In this document: one piece after another, positions 43,568 through 56,359 of the stretch
Layout of the letters: every line of letters starts with the position of its first letter
How positions within the stretch are numbered: position 1 is the first letter of the stretch
Assembly (NCBI RefSeq): GCF_024451105.1
Contig: NZ_JANGEY010000003.1
Span: 124,001-188,000, forward strand
DNA length: 64,000 nucleotides
Direction of reading: 5' to 3'
Origin: Stutzerimonas stutzeri
GTDB lineage: Bacteria; Pseudomonadota; Gammaproteobacteria; Pseudomonadales; Pseudomonadaceae
Program-made: the position numbers and the translations under genes
Notes under the pieces: model-generated
Databases searched by the model: none
The model's input: only the letters and a program-made list of their open reading frames with translations
Told to the model about the DNA's origin: nothing

Positions 43568-44683
43568 TCACTGCAGCGATTTGCGCAGCCGCGCCAGGGC
43601 GCCGGCGAAGAAGGTCGCGCCGATCGCCGCCAGGGTCAGCAGCTGCGGCCAGACGATGTCCGGGCCGGCGCCGCGGAACAGCACCGCCTGGGCCAGCTGG
43701 ATGAAGTGGGTGGTGGGTGCGATCAGCATCACCTGCTGGACCGCCTCGGGCATGCTCTCGCGCGGGGTGACCCCGCCGGAGAGGATCTGCAGCGGGATCA
43801 GCACGAGGATCACCAGCAGGCCGAGCTGTGGCATCGAGCGCGCCAGGGTGCCGAAGAAGATGCCCATCGAGGTGACCGCGAACAGGTGCAGCGCGGCGCC
43901 GCCGACGAACAGCGCCAGCGAGCCCTGCAGCGGGATGTCCAGCCAGCCGCGCACCACCGTCAGCAGCGAGAAGGTGGCGGCGACCAGCACCACCAGGCCC
44001 ATGGCCCAGACCTTGCCCAGCATGATCTCCACGGGGGTGACCGGCATCACCAGCAGGTGCTCGATGGTACCGTGCTCGCGCTCGCGGATCAGCGCCGCGC
44101 CGGTGAGGATGATCGCCAGCATGGTGATCTGGTTGGCCACCTCGTTGACCGCGCCGAACCAGGCGCGCACCAGGTTGGGGTTGAAGGCCATGCGCACCAC
44201 CGCTTCCACCGGCTGGGCGTCGACGCTGCGGTAGCGGCGGACGAACTCGGCGACTTCGCTGGCGACGATCTGCTGGATGTGCCCGGCGCCGGTGAACGCC
44301 TGGCTGACCTGGGTGGCGTCGACGTTGAGCTGTACGGTCGGCCGGCGCCCGGCCAGCAGGTCCGCCTGGAAGCCCGGCGGAATGTCCAGGGTGAAGGTAT
44401 AGCGGCCGGCGTCCATGCCGCTGTCCATCTGCGCCAGGTCGATGGGTTCGGGCGGTACGAAGTAGGGCAGCTGGAAGGCGTCGATCAGCCGCTGCGAGGC
44501 CGGCGAGCGGTCCTCGTCGACCACCGCGATGGTGGCGCGATGCGGCGCCTCGGGCAGCGCGGTGGCGCTGGAGTAGATGGCCAGGGTGAAGGAGTAGACG
44601 ATCAGCGCCACCAGCGCCGGGTCGCGGTACAGGCTGCGCAACTCCTTGAGGCCGAGCTGGAGGATGTTGCCGAGTGCGCGCAT
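43568..44683 (-). CDS. ABC-2 type transporter permease
   Basis: The 371-residue permease has one N-terminal span (LVALIVYSFTLAIYSSA), a large periplasmic loop (DEDRSPASQRLIDAF, YTFTLDIPPGFQADLL) and five C-terminal spans (ITMLAIILTGAALIREREHGTIEHLLVMP-type block). This is the YhhJ/YbhR arrangement. It lies 1 bp after the RbbA-like gene, in the same operon, and probably pairs with its permease half. The exported substrate is unknown. Confidence 0.94.
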   Translation of the reverse strand: MRALGNILQLGLKELRSLYRDPALVALIVYSFTLAIYSSATALPEAPHRATIAVVDEDRSPASQRLIDAFQLPYFVPPEPIDLAQMDSGMDAGRYTFTLDIPPGFQADLLAGRRPTVQLNVDATQVSQAFTGAGHIQQIVASEVAEFVRRYRSVDAQPVEAVVRMAFNPNLVRAWFGAVNEVANQITMLAIILTGAALIREREHGTIEHLLVMPVTPVEIMLGKVWAMGLVVLVAATFSLLTVVRGWLDIPLQGSLALFVGGAALHLFAVTSMGIFFGTLARSMPQLGLLVILVLIPLQILSGGVTPRESMPEAVQQVMLIAPTTHFIQLAQAVLFRGAGPDIVWPQLLTLAAIGATFFAGALARLRKSLQ

Positions 44684-44684
44684 C

Positions 44685-47414
44685 TCACCTCTCCTGCTTG
44701 CGCAGGCCGGCGACGCTGAGCAGGGTCAGCAGCGGGATGGCCAGCAGCATGGGAACGAAGTAGGGCCACAGTTCGGCCAGGCCGAGCGCCTTGGAGAACA
44801 CGCCGCGGGTCACGACCAGGAAATGGCTGGTCGGATACAGCTGGCCGACCACGGCGCTGGCGCCTTCCAGCGCCGAGACCGGGTGGGTGAGGCCGGAGAA
44901 CTGGATGGCCGGCAGCAGGGTGGCGATGGCGGTGCCGAAGATCGCCGCGATCTGGCTGTTCAGCACCGCCGACATCAGCAGGCCCAGACCGGTGGCGCAG
45001 GCGACGTAGAGCAGGCCGCCGATGCCCAAGGCGAGCAGGCTGCCCTTGATGGGGATGCCGAAGACGAATACCGCGAGCAGCACCAGGGTGAGGAAGTTGA
45101 TCATTCCGAGGGCGATGTAGGGCAACTGCTTGCCGAGCAGGAACTCCAGGCGGGTCACCGGGGTGACGTAGAAGTTGGTGATCGAGCCGAGCTCCTTCTC
45201 GCGTACCACGCCCAGGGCGGTGAGCATCGCCGGAATCATCATCAGCAGGATCGGGATCATCGCCGGAACCATGGCCGGCAGGCTCTGCACGTCGGGGTTG
45301 TAGCGGTAGCGGATGGCGATCTCGACCGGCTGGTCGGTCTCGACGCCGGAGCGGCGGGCCAGTTCCTGCAGGTAGCCGGCGTGCAGGCCCTGCACGTAGC
45401 CCTTGATGGTGTCGGCGCGCATCGGCATGGCGCCGTCGATCCAGAAGGCGATCTGCGGGCGGGCGCCGCGCTTGAGGTCGCGGCCGAAGCCTGGCGGGAT
45501 CTCGATGGCCAGGCCGATCTCGCCGCTGCGCAGGCGCCGGTCCAGTTCGGCATGGCTGGCCAGCGGCGCCCGCTCGGTGAAGTAGCGCGAGCCGGCGATC
45601 TCCAGCAGGTAGCCCTGGCTTGCGGTGCTGCGGTCACGGTCGAGCACCGCGTAGCTGAGGTTCTCGACGTCGTAGCTGACCCCGTAGCCCATGATGAACA
45701 TCAGCAGCACGGTGCCGAGCAGCGCCAGGGTGGCGCGCACCGGATCGCGGCGTAGCTCCATGGACTCGCGGCGACTGTAGCCGAGCAGCCGGCGCAGGCT
45801 GAAGCGCCCGCCCTGCGCGCTGCCGGCGGTGCCTGCGGCCGGTGTGGCCGCCGGCGCGGCGTTCGCCGGCACAGCCTGCCCGCTCTCGCTCACGGCGTCC
45901 TCCAGGTAGGCGATGAAGGTCTCCTCCAGGCTCGCCAGGCCGCGCTTGTCCATCAGCGCCTGCGGGGTGTCGCTGTCGAGCACCCGGCCGGCGTGCATCA
46001 GCGAGATGCGGTCGCAGCGCAGTGCCTCGTTCATGAAGTGGGTGGAGATGAAGATGGTCACCCCGTCCTCGCGCGACAGTTGCACCAGCAGCTCCCAGAA
46101 GCCGTCGCGGGCCACCGGGTCGACCCCCGAGGTGGGCTCGTCGAGAATCAGGATCTCCGGCGCGTGGATCACCGCCACCGCCAGCGAGAGACGCTGGCGC
46201 ACGCCCAGCGGCAGACGCTCGGGCAGGCTGTCGACCTCGTCCTGCAGCTCGAAGCGCTCGAGCATCTCGCCGATGCGCGCGGCGCGCCGCTCGGCCGGGA
46301 TGTGGAACAGCCGGGCGTGCAGCTCGAGGTTCTGCAGCACGCTCAGCTCGCTGTACAGCGAGAACGCCTGCGACATGTAGCCGACCCGCTGGCGGGTCTC
46401 CAGATCGTGCGGATCCACCGGCCGACCGAACAGCAGCGCCCGGCCCTCGCTGGCCGGCAGGAGGCCGGTGAGCATCTTCATGGTGGTGGTCTTGCCGCAG
46501 CCGTTGGAGCCGAGGAAGCCGAATATTTCCCCGCGTTCGATGCGGAAGTCCACGTGGTCGACCGCGACGAAGTCGCCGAAGCGCATGGTCAGGCCGTGCG
46601 CCTCGATGGCCACGCCCTCGCTGGTCGAGCGTGGCGGGATCGTCAGGGGCCGGTGGCGCTGGCGGCGCTCCTCCGGCAGCAGGCGGATGAAGGCCTGTTC
46701 CAGGCTGTCGCTGGCGGTGTCCTGCAGCAACGCCTGCGGCGAGCCGCTGGCGAGGATGCGCCCGCCGTCCATCGCCAGCAGGTGGTCGAAGCGCTGCGCC
46801 TCGTCCATGTAGGCGGTGGCCACCAGCACGCTCATCTGCGGACGTTCGGCGCGGATGCGCTCGATCAGCGCCCAGAACTGGTTGCGCGACAGCGGATCGA
46901 CGCCGGTGGTCGGTTCGTCGAGGATCAGCAGGTCGGGGTCGTGGATCAGTGCACAGCACAGCCCGAGCTTCTGCTTCATGCCGCCGGAGAGCTTGCCGGC
47001 CGGGCGCTCGAGGAACGGGTGCAGGCCGGTGCTGCGGGTCAGTTCGTCGATCCGCCAGCGGCGCTCGTCGCGGGCCTGGCCGAACAGGCGGGCGAAGAAC
47101 TCGAGGTTCTCCAGCACGCTCAGGGTGGGGTAGAGGTTGCGCCCCAGGCCCTGCGGCATGTAGGCGATGCGCGGGCAGACCGCGCGGCGGTGGCGACTGT
47201 CGGCCATGTCGCCGCCGAGCGCCTCGACCGTGCCGCGCTGGATTTGCCGCGCGCCGGCGATCAGCGCCAGCAGGCTGGACTTGCCGACCCCGTCCGGGCC
47301 GATCAGGCCGACCATGCGCCGGGCGGGGATTTCCAGAGTCACGTCGTCCAGCGCGCGGACGCGTCCGTAGTCGAGGCCGACCCGGCGCAGCCGGGCGATG
47401 CTCGCGTCGCTCAT
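44685..47414 (-). CDS. RbbA/YhiH-like double ABC ATPase-permease fusion
   Basis: The 909-residue protein has two ABC ATPase domains followed by an ABC-2 permease. The first has Walker [10 protein letters not shown], signature LSGGMKQKL and Walker [14 protein letters not shown]. The second has [11 protein letters not shown], a degenerate signature LPLGVRQRL and [13 protein letters not shown]. From about residue 560 ([22 protein letters not shown]) comes a permease with a large periplasmic loop and five C-terminal spans. E. coli RbbA was described as ribosome-associated, but this operon (HlyD, permease, TolC) points to export. The ATG overlaps the hlyD stop by 4 bp. Confidence 0.95.
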   Translation of the reverse strand: MSDASIARLRRVGLDYGRVRALDDVTLEIPARRMVGLIGPDGVGKSSLLALIAGARQIQRGTVEALGGDMADSRHRRAVCPRIAYMPQGLGRNLYPTLSVLENLEFFARLFGQARDERRWRIDELTRSTGLHPFLERPAGKLSGGMKQKLGLCCALIHDPDLLILDEPTTGVDPLSRNQFWALIERIRAERPQMSVLVATAYMDEAQRFDHLLAMDGGRILASGSPQALLQDTASDSLEQAFIRLLPEERRQRHRPLTIPPRSTSEGVAIEAHGLTMRFGDFVAVDHVDFRIERGEIFGFLGSNGCGKTTTMKMLTGLLPASEGRALLFGRPVDPHDLETRQRVGYMSQAFSLYSELSVLQNLELHARLFHIPAERRAARIGEMLERFELQDEVDSLPERLPLGVRQRLSLAVAVIHAPEILILDEPTSGVDPVARDGFWELLVQLSREDGVTIFISTHFMNEALRCDRISLMHAGRVLDSDTPQALMDKRGLASLEETFIAYLEDAVSESGQAVPANAAPAATPAAGTAGSAQGGRFSLRRLLGYSRRESMELRRDPVRATLALLGTVLLMFIMGYGVSYDVENLSYAVLDRDRSTASQGYLLEIAGSRYFTERAPLASHAELDRRLRSGEIGLAIEIPPGFGRDLKRGARPQIAFWIDGAMPMRADTIKGYVQGLHAGYLQELARRSGVETDQPVEIAIRYRYNPDVQSLPAMVPAMIPILLMMIPAMLTALGVVREKELGSITNFYVTPVTRLEFLLGKQLPYIALGMINFLTLVLLAVFVFGIPIKGSLLALGIGGLLYVACATGLGLLMSAVLNSQIAAIFGTAIATLLPAIQFSGLTHPVSALEGASAVVGQLYPTSHFLVVTRGVFSKALGLAELWPYFVPMLLAIPLLTLLSVAGLRKQER

Positions 47415-48481
47415 GGGCCGACGTTCACCTGCAGGTGGGCCGGCCATTCGGCGGCGGCGTCGAGCTTGAGCCAGGCTACGCCGGGCAGGCCGGTCTTGAC
47501 CTGCTCGCGATGGCGACGCAGCAGCTCGGGGTCGATGCGCGCGCGGACCCGGAACATCATTTTCTCGCGCTCGCTGGCGGTCTCCACCGTCTTGGGCGTG
47601 AACTGGGCGACGCTGGCCACGTAGCTGATCCGGGCCGGGATCACGTACTGCGGCGCGGCGTCGAGCACCAGCCGCGCCTCGCTGCCGATGGCCACCCGTC
47701 CGGCCAGGCGCTCGGGAAGGAAGAAGGTCATGTAGACGTCGGTCAGGTCGACCAGGTTGAGCAGCTTGCCGCCGGCGCCGAGCACTTCGCCCGGCTGCGC
47801 CACCCGGTACTGCACGCGGGCGGCGCGGTCGGTCCTGAGCAGGCTGTCGTCGATCTCCACCTGCAGCCGCGCCACCGTGGCGCGGGCCGCCTCGACCGCC
47901 GACTCGGCCTCGATCGTCTGCGAGCGGGCGGCCTCGATGGCCGCCTGGTCGGCGAGCACCTGGGCGCGTGCGGCGGTCAGCGCGGCTTGGGCACTCTGCA
48001 GGGCGGCCAGATCGTCGTCGAGCTGCTGGCGGGCCATGGCGTTGCGCTGCACCAGGGCGGCGGTGCGCTGGTGGCGCTTCTCGGCGGCGGTCAGTTCGGC
48101 GCGGCGCTGCAGGACCACCGCCTCGGCGGTGGCCTTCTGGCTCTCGCGCTGGGCGACCAGCGCGCGCGCGGTGAGTATGGCGTTCTGCGCCTGGCGGGTC
48201 TGCGCCTCGGCCTGGCGCAACTGGGCCTGGAGGGACTCGGTGTCCATCCGCGCCAGCACCTGGCCGGGTTCGACGAAATCGCCTTCGTCGACCTCGATGG
48301 CGGCGATGCGCCCGGCCAGCTTGGTGGCCACGTCGATCTCGGTGGCCTCGATGCGTCCGTTGCCGGCGACGAAGCCGTCGCCGGGGCCGTCGTGGCGCAG
48401 CTCGTGCCAGGCGAGCCAGCCGCCCAGCAGCAACGCAACCAGGAAAACCCCGCGGGCGACCCACTTCTGTTGCTGTTTCAT
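47411..48481 (-). CDS. HlyD-family periplasmic adaptor protein
   Basis: The 356-residue membrane-fusion protein has one N-terminal span ([17 protein letters not shown]), a biotinyl-lipoyl-like strand [18 protein letters not shown] and [17 protein letters not shown], a long coiled-coil hairpin (about 75-210) and a beta-barrel ([24 protein letters not shown]). It links the inner-membrane ATPase-permease to the TolC channel. It is first of the four-gene operon. A TTGTTGC/GCGACAG half-palindrome lies about 170 bp upstream. Confidence 0.94.
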   Translation of the reverse strand: MKQQQKWVARGVFLVALLLGGWLAWHELRHDGPGDGFVAGNGRIEATEIDVATKLAGRIAAIEVDEGDFVEPGQVLARMDTESLQAQLRQAEAQTRQAQNAILTARALVAQRESQKATAEAVVLQRRAELTAAEKRHQRTAALVQRNAMARQQLDDDLAALQSAQAALTAARAQVLADQAAIEAARSQTIEAESAVEAARATVARLQVEIDDSLLRTDRAARVQYRVAQPGEVLGAGGKLLNLVDLTDVYMTFFLPERLAGRVAIGSEARLVLDAAPQYVIPARISYVASVAQFTPKTVETASEREKMMFRVRARIDPELLRRHREQVKTGLPGVAWLKLDAAAEWPAHLQVNVGP

Positions 48482-48690
48482 TCCCTTCTTCCCTAACAGG
48501 ACAGCCAGACGACGAGTGCGCCAGGCGGCCGGAGCACGTCGAACGCGATGGCCGCGCCCCGGCGCTCCGGCGGTCTGGACTCCCGATGGTGCAGCGAATC
48601 CCTAGCATATGAGGATTGCGCGCGCGCGTCAGTGCCCAGCGCGACAGGCTTTTGTTGCAGTGCGACAGATCGCTGCGGTCGGCCGGTGGC

Positions 48691-49455
48691 TCAGCGGCGA
48701 CGCCGCCAGAGCTGCCAGCCCAGGCGTAGGTCGTCGAACACCGGCACCAGCGCCAGGATCAGCAGCAGCGCGGCCAGCGGCACGGTGGAGAGGAAGCCGA
48801 GGTGCTGGAAGCCGAAGGCGCCGCCGACCCCGCCGGCGAAGAAGCTGCCGACCAGCAGGCAGTTGATCCGCAGGCGTTCGCGGTTGGCGCGCACCGGCGG
48901 CTGGTCCGGGCGCGCGCTGCGATTGACGTAGAGCAGCCTGCCCAGCTCGATGCCGATGTCGGTGATCATCCCGGTGACATGGGTGGTGCGGATCTCGGCG
49001 TTGGAGAGCTTGGTGATGATGGCGTTCTGCAGGCCCATGATGAAGCACAGCAGCATCACGGTGAGCGGCACGAAGAACCCCGGAATCGCCATCAGCCGCG
49101 TGCCGAGCACACCGAAGCAGAGCAGCAGGAGCGCCTCAAGCAGCAGCGGCAGGGCGAACTGGCCGTGCAGGCGCCGGCGTCGCGAGAAATTGATCAGCAG
49201 GGTGGAGACGATGGCGCCGGCGACGAACGACAGCAGGCCGCCGATGCCGCCGAGGGCCAGGTCGGTGGCGCCGAGCACCAGGTGGTCGGCCACCGAGGAA
49301 AGGATGCCGGTCATGTGCGAGGTGTACTGCTGCACGGCGAGAAAGCCGCCAGCGTTGGCGGCGCCGGCGACGAACGCCAGACACAGGCCGAGCTGACGGT
49401 TGCTCTGCCGGGAGCGGCGGCGGTCGGTGAGGCGACGCGCGTACTTGATCGGCAT
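48691..49455 (-). CDS. DUF1275 (YoaK-like) membrane protein
   Basis: The 254-residue polytopic protein has about six spans. The DUF1275 signature is [34 protein letters not shown], and a second [33 protein letters not shown] lies near residue 145. The start at 49455 (MPIKYARRL) is the family one; an upstream start adds 24 poorly conserved residues. Function is unknown; some relatives are listed as transporters. It stands alone, 210 bp upstream of the hlyD operon. Confidence 0.92.
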   Translation of the reverse strand: MPIKYARRLTDRRRSRQSNRQLGLCLAFVAGAANAGGFLAVQQYTSHMTGILSSVADHLVLGATDLALGGIGGLLSFVAGAIVSTLLINFSRRRRLHGQFALPLLLEALLLLCFGVLGTRLMAIPGFFVPLTVMLLCFIMGLQNAIITKLSNAEIRTTHVTGMITDIGIELGRLLYVNRSARPDQPPVRANRERLRINCLLVGSFFAGGVGGAFGFQHLGFLSTVPLAALLLILALVPVFDDLRLGWQLWRRRR

Positions 49456-49613
49456 GGCTCTCCGTCCGGGCTGCAGGATGAGGGGCGGATTATACAGGCC
49501 GGGAGCCGCGCGGGACGCATCGCGCATAAAATTATTCTTTTTTTAACATAATCAATTTTTGGAAAGCCACTGCCTGCATCACCGTGCATTCGCCGGGTCG
49601 ACAGGCTGGTGGG

Positions 49614-50238
49614 TCAATCGAGCCGTAACCGTCGCTCGCAGCGTAGCGGACCGCTGAGGTCGGTTGCGGCGTAGCTGCTGAGGTGCAGCTCGCGCACCGG
49701 CAGGCGCAGCGGTTCGCGCTCGGCAAAGGCCGCCAGCTGTCGAGCCAGCTGTGCGCGCGGTATGGCGCGGGCGTACAGGCCGACGGTGAGGTGCGCCCGG
49801 TAGGGCGCCTGGCGGATCTCCGGACCGCACGCGGCGAGCGCCGCGCGCAGTCCCGCCAGCCGCTCGTGCGGATCGGCGACCGCCAGGAAGGGCGCACTGG
49901 CGAAGCTGCGCAGGCCGCCGATGTGCAGCTCGAAGGGCCCGGCGGCGAGCCGGCGCAGGGCGTCGAGCTGGGCGTCGAGGCGTGCGGCGGGGAAGTCGTC
50001 GTCGAAGTGCGGCGCCGCGCTCGGAAAGCCGCAGACGAACAGGCTGACGTGCGCCTGGCGCCGACCGGCGCCGTGCAACCAGGCGCCGAGGTGGGCGCGG
50101 GCGCGTTCGAGGCGGGCGAGGATCTGCGGGCAGTCCACCGGCAGGGTCCACACCGCGTAGCGGTTGCGGCCGCGGTGCCACTCCGGGTAGTCGCGCCACT
50201 CGCAGGGCAGGCTGTGCGCCTCGGGGAAGGGCACGGCT

Positions 50239-50264
<26 letters not shown>
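49614..50264 (-). CDS. 2'-5' RNA ligase-like (2H phosphoesterase) protein
   Basis: The protein has up to 216 residues and two HxT/Sx motifs, HVSLF and HLTVGL, the twin catalytic histidines of the 2H phosphoesterase superfamily. A MRYAVWTLPVD-like N-terminus (RNRYAVWTLPVDCPQ) is in place. The substrate may be a 2',3'-cyclic phosphate or a 2'-5' linkage; it cannot be decided here. The ATG at 50264 overlaps the helicase stop by 26 bp; a GTG at 50234 just after that stop is an equally good start. It is co-transcribed with the SNF2 helicase. Confidence 0.85.
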
Positions 50265-52878
<2,614 letters not shown>

Positions 52879-52936
52879 GGCGGAAGCGACCGGCAAGCCT
52901 GGGGCGGCTCCCGGTCCGGCAGCCCGCCCGCCTGGC

Positions 52937-53920
52937 TCAGCCCAGTCGGCGCTCCCAGAGCTCGGCGGCGCGCTTGAAGGCCGCTTCGCGCTCCAGGCCC
53001 AGGCCGCGCAGGGCGAGGGCCATGGTGCCGAGCACGGCCAGACGGCCGTAGGCGTCCTCGCTCTTGCCCTGCCAGAAGGCGAGCAGCTGCGCCGGGTCGA
53101 GCTCGGCCGGCTTGACGTGGCGCTGCGCCGCCAGCGCCGGCCACTGCTCGTCCCAGGCCTGGCCGGCGCTGGCGCCGAACAGCTGGGTGTCGACGTCGGG
53201 ATTGACCTCGATCTCGCCGCCGTCGCCCTTGATCACGATGGCATGGTCGCCGAGCAGTACGCAGGCGTCGCGGTGGATCGCCTGGTAGCCCGGGTGGAAG
53301 ATGCTCTGCAGCACGCAGCGCGCGCCCAGCGGGTTGAGCACGCGGGCCAGCGAGTGGATCGGCGAGCGCAGACCGAGGGTGTTGCGCAGGTCGATCATCT
53401 GCTGCAGGCGCGGCATCCAGGCGCCCAGCGGAATGAAGGCGAGGTTGCCCTGGTCGAGCGCCCGGCCCACCTTGTCCCAGTCGCTGCAGCAGGGGATTTC
53501 CAGCTGGTCGAGCAACTGTTCGGTATACAGGCGCCCGGCGGTGTGTGCACCGCCGCCGTGCAGCAGGATGCGCACGCCGCTGGCGGCCAGCGCCTTGGCG
53601 GCCAGCAGGTACCAGGGCAGGTGGCGTTTCTTGCCGGCGTAGCTCGGCCAGTCGAGATCGACCAGGGTGGGCGGTGCATTGAGGCGCTCGCGCACCGCCT
53701 CGGTGAAGCCGGCCAGTTCCTCGGCGCTTTCCTCCTTGTGGCGCAGCAGCATCAGGAAGGCGCCCAGTTGCACCTCCTCGACCTTGCCGTCGAGCAGCAT
53801 GCCCATGGCCTCGCGGGCTTCCTCGCGGGTCAGGCTGCGCGCGCCACGCTTGCCCTTGCCGAGGATGCGCACGAACTGGGCGAAGGGATGTTCTGCAGGA
53901 GTCACCAGGGTCGGAGTCAT
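52937..53920 (-). CDS. ybiB: TrpD2/YbiB-type glycosyl transferase family protein
   Basis: The 327-residue protein has the anthranilate phosphoribosyltransferase fold. The N-terminal helical domain reads FVRILGKGKRGARSLTREEAREAM and DGKVEEVQLGAFLMLLRHK. Then come LLHGGGAHTAGRLYTEQLLDQL and GSHL-like NPLGARCVLQSIFHPGY, but the catalytic KHGNR of TrpD is missing. E. coli YbiB (TrpD2) is a DNA-binding, LexA-controlled relative. Here the ATG overlaps the tusE stop (ATGA), so it is translationally coupled to tusE. Confidence 0.93.
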   Translation of the reverse strand: MTPTLVTPAEHPFAQFVRILGKGKRGARSLTREEAREAMGMLLDGKVEEVQLGAFLMLLRHKEESAEELAGFTEAVRERLNAPPTLVDLDWPSYAGKKRHLPWYLLAAKALAASGVRILLHGGGAHTAGRLYTEQLLDQLEIPCCSDWDKVGRALDQGNLAFIPLGAWMPRLQQMIDLRNTLGLRSPIHSLARVLNPLGARCVLQSIFHPGYQAIHRDACVLLGDHAIVIKGDGGEIEVNPDVDTQLFGASAGQAWDEQWPALAAQRHVKPAELDPAQLLAFWQGKSEDAYGRLAVLGTMALALRGLGLEREAAFKRAAELWERRLG

Positions 53921-54252
53921 AGGCAATTGGTCGGTTTGGGCAGTCCGGCCAGCTTGGCGGCCAGTTTGGCGGGGGTGCCGTGGAACAGTTTGTTCAGGTG
54001 CAGGCTGTTGCCCTTTTCCGCGCCGAGCTGCTGCGCGGCGTAGCGGATCAGCGGGCGGGTGGCCGGCGACAGCTGGAATTCGGCATAGAAGCGCCGCAGC
54101 AGTTCGAGGATCTCCCAGTGCGCCTCGCCGAGGACGAGCTGCTCGCGTGCGGCCAGCGCCTCGGCGACCGCCGGACTCCAGTCATCCAGCTCGACCAGGT
54201 AGCCGTCCTTGTCCAGGGCGATGTCCTTGCCGTCTATCTTGAGGGTGCTCAT
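53917..54252 (-). CDS. tusE: TusE/DsrC-like sulfurtransferase relay protein
   Basis: The 111-residue protein accepts sulfur from TusD and hands it to MnmA for 2-thiouridine at tRNA wobble position 34. It has the DsrC pattern (DKDGYLVELDDWSPAVAEALA, HWEILELLRRFYAEFQLSPATRPLIRYAAQ). The catalytic Cys is the penultimate residue in KPTNCL. It overlaps the tusB stop by 4 bp and overlaps ybiB at its end by ATGA. Confidence 0.95.
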   Translation of the reverse strand: MSTLKIDGKDIALDKDGYLVELDDWSPAVAEALAAREQLVLGEAHWEILELLRRFYAEFQLSPATRPLIRYAAQQLGAEKGNSLHLNKLFHGTPAKLAAKLAGLPKPTNCL

Positions 54253-54548
54253 AGCCAGCTGTTGACCCGTTCGAAACGCAGGGTGAGTTCGACGAAGCCG
54301 GGGTAGTCGAGCGCCTGGATGAAGTCCGGCGCGGCGATGCCGCGCGCCTCGAGGTCCTCGGCGAGAGCGAACAGCGGGCGGTCGGCCGGCAGCGCGCGCA
54401 GCATCGCGCAGGGGGCGGAGCCGGGTTGCAGGGCGTAGACAGCGTCGCCGCAGAGCAGCAGGCCGTCGCCGGCGCCGAGCAGGCGCAGGCAGCTGGCGCC
54501 GCTGGTGTCGGCGAAGGGCGAACGGGAAAGCAGGTGCAGGGTGGCCAT
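54249..54548 (-). CDS. tusB: TusB (DsrH-like) subunit
   Basis: The 99-residue DsrH-family subunit (MATLHLLSRSPFADTSGASC, GDGLLLCGDAVYAL, DRPLFALAEDLEARGI) of the TusBCD hexamer, which relays sulfur to TusE. It overlaps tusC by 1 bp and tusE by 4 bp. Confidence 0.95.
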   Translation of the reverse strand: MATLHLLSRSPFADTSGASCLRLLGAGDGLLLCGDAVYALQPGSAPCAMLRALPADRPLFALAEDLEARGIAAPDFIQALDYPGFVELTLRFERVNSWL

Positions 54549-54907
54549 CAGAGGGTGATCACCAGATCGTAGCGGTTGAGCAGGGCGGGCAGTCCGGCGT
54601 CCTCCACCGGCGTGGCCGGCAGGTTCAGGCGTTCGGCGCTCAGGCCGCGCCGCGCCAGGTCGGCGGCGGCGACGTAGAGCTCCTCGACGCCGAACAGCGG
54701 CAGCGCCTGCAGGTTGGCGGTCAGGTCCTTCTGCTGCACGATGGCGGGATGCTGGGCGGGCTTGAGCTGGAACACGCCGTCGTCGAGGAACAGCAGGCCG
54801 ATCGGCAGATCGAAGGCGCCGCCGGCCAGGGCGACGTCCAGCGCCTCGCGGGCGGCCGGGCCGTTCCACGGTGCGCGGCGGCAGATCAGCAGCAGCGATT
54901 TGGCCAT
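54548..54907 (-). CDS. tusC: TusC (DsrF-like) subunit
   Basis: The 119-residue subunit of the TusBCD complex (MAKSLLLICRRAPWNGPAAREALDVAL, DLPIGLLFLDDGVFQL). DsrF proteins lack the active Cys and have a structural role. One base separates it from tusD. Confidence 0.95.
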   Translation of the reverse strand: MAKSLLLICRRAPWNGPAAREALDVALAGGAFDLPIGLLFLDDGVFQLKPAQHPAIVQQKDLTANLQALPLFGVEELYVAAADLARRGLSAERLNLPATPVEDAGLPALLNRYDLVITL

Positions 54908-54908
54908 C

Positions 54909-55301
54909 TCAGTCGCCTCCGAAGCAGATCAGGCGGTCGGCCTGCTGGGCCGCCTCGTGCAGCTGGCCGAGGCCGGACAGCTCCCAGGGCGCTTCCAGGT
55001 TGTGGCTGGCGCGGCCGTAGCGCTGCGCTTCCTCCGCGTTCAGCACGCCGCGGCGCAGCGCGGCGGCGATGCACACCACGCCGTCCAGGCCGTGGTCGCG
55101 CACGAAACCGCGCCACGCTGCCGGCAGGTCCGGCTCGTCCTGGGCGTTGACCGCCAGCGAGGAGGCCAGGTGCACGGCGTCCTGATAGAAGAACAGCCGG
55201 ACGATCTCGTGACCGCCGGCCAGGGCCGCCTCGGCAAAGCGCAGGGCGCGGCGGCTGGAGGGCGCATGGGCGGGAGCGAACAGGGCGATGGCGAATTTCA
55301 T
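54909..55301 (-). CDS. tusD: TusD (DsrE-like) sulfur-relay subunit
   Basis: The 130-residue active subunit (MKFAIALFAPAHAPSSRRAL, AGGHEIVRLFFYQDAVHLAS, DGVVCIAAALRRGVLN). The Cys in GVVCIAAA is the sulfur carrier. It is first in the tusDCBE operon. The ATG at 55301 is the family start; the frame extends upstream without conservation. Confidence 0.95.
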   Translation of the reverse strand: MKFAIALFAPAHAPSSRRALRFAEAALAGGHEIVRLFFYQDAVHLASSLAVNAQDEPDLPAAWRGFVRDHGLDGVVCIAAALRRGVLNAEEAQRYGRASHNLEAPWELSGLGQLHEAAQQADRLICFGGD

Positions 55302-55385
55302 GGTCGTCGCGGGCAGCCGTTGGCGGTTTTCAAGACCGCTGCCTTGCAGGTATCCGTAGCTGGAAAGGCGCACATGATAAACGCA

Positions 55386-55415
55386 AACGAAAGAGCCCGC
55401 CAAAGCGGCGGGCTC
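55386..55415 (-). terminator. intrinsic terminator of the yccA-like gene
   Basis: A 9-bp stem (GAGCCCGCC/GGCGGGCTC) at 55393-55415, followed on the minus strand by TTTCG. It starts 21 bases past the stop codon. Confidence 0.85.
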
Positions 55416-55435
55416 CCTTGAGGCTGGGCTGGCGG

Positions 55436-56104
55436 TCAGTCGTTGCTGCTGGCGAAGCCGAGCAGCTGCAGCAGGCTGAGGAACAGGTTGTAGATCGACA
55501 CGTACAGGCTGATGGTCGCCATGATGTAGTTGCGCTCGCCGCCGTGGATGATCTCGCTGGTCTGCCAGAGGATCGCCGCCGAGGAGAACAGCACGAAGCC
55601 GGCGCTGATCGCCAGCTGCAAGCCGCTGATCTCGAACAGCCAGGCCGCCAGCATGCCGCCGAGCAGCACGAAGAAGCCGACGGTGATGAAGCCCGACAGG
55701 AAGCTCATGTTCTTGCGGGTGGTCAGCACGTAGGCGGACAGACCACCGAACACGATGGCGGTCATGGCGAAGGCGCTGACGATCAGGTCGGCGCCGTTGG
55801 CCAGGCCCAGGTAGCGGTTGAGGATCGGCCCCAGGGTGTAGCCCATGAAGCCGGTCAGGGCGAAGGTGCTGGCCAGGCCCCAGGCGGAGTTGCGCAGTTT
55901 CATGGTCAGGAAGAACAGACCGTAGAAACCGACCAGGGTGATCAGGATTCCCGGATGCGGCACGCCGGCCTGCTGCGCGGCGAAAGCCACCAGGCCGCTG
56001 AAGCCGAGGGTCAGCGCCAGCAGGGCGTAGGTGTTGCGCAGGACCTTGCTGGTCTCGAGCTGGTCGACCTGCGTGCTCTGCAGGACATAGGGTTGTTCGC
56101 GCAT
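55436..56104 (-). CDS. Bax inhibitor-1/YccA family membrane protein
   Basis: The 222-residue protein has seven spans in the Bax-inhibitor-1 pattern: [56 protein letters not shown] and a C-terminal [32 protein letters not shown] with the conserved charged pair. E. coli YccA binds and modulates the FtsH protease; a similar role is likely. The ATG at 56104 is preferred over one 8 codons upstream. It ends at a clear terminator. Confidence 0.95.
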   Translation of the reverse strand: MREQPYVLQSTQVDQLETSKVLRNTYALLALTLGFSGLVAFAAQQAGVPHPGILITLVGFYGLFFLTMKLRNSAWGLASTFALTGFMGYTLGPILNRYLGLANGADLIVSAFAMTAIVFGGLSAYVLTTRKNMSFLSGFITVGFFVLLGGMLAAWLFEISGLQLAISAGFVLFSSAAILWQTSEIIHGGERNYIMATISLYVSIYNLFLSLLQLLGFASSND

Positions 56105-56235
56105 TGTGCTTTCCTCCTGGACATGCAACGTCCGCCGGAAGCGGCGGTTTGCCCGAATCTTAGCAAAGCCCCGCGCCGCGCCAAGAAACAGAGTTTGACA
56201 GTCTGTTTCGATCCGGTAGTATTGCCGCCCGTTGT

Positions 56236-56323
56236 GGAAGCGTGGCCGAGTGGTTTAAGGCAGCGGTCTTGAAAACCGCCGACGGGCAACTGTCCTAGAG
56301 TTCGAATCTCTACGCTTCCGCCA
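56236..56323 (+). tRNA. tRNA-Ser (anticodon UGA)
   Basis: The 88-nt cloverleaf has acceptor arms GGAAGCG/CGCTTCC, a D-arm (GTGGCCGAGTGG), an anticodon loop CTTGAAA with TGA at 56270-56272, a long variable arm (CGACGGGCAACTGTCC) typical of class II tRNA-Ser, a T-loop TTCGAAT and encoded CCA. Confidence 0.97.
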
Positions 56324-56334
56324 TCCATACACCT

Positions 56335-56359
56335 CAAAGCCCCGGAATCCGGGGCTTTG
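56335..56359 (+). terminator. terminator after tRNA-Ser
   Basis: An 11-bp stem (CAAAGCCCCGG/CCGGGGCTTTG) around AAT, followed by GCGTTTCT, 11 bases after the tRNA. Confidence 0.85.

Noticed and set aside
44685-47414. Calling the RbbA-like protein a ribosome-associated ATPase
   Set aside because: The name comes from E. coli work, but the operon with HlyD, an ABC-2 permease and TolC indicates an export system.
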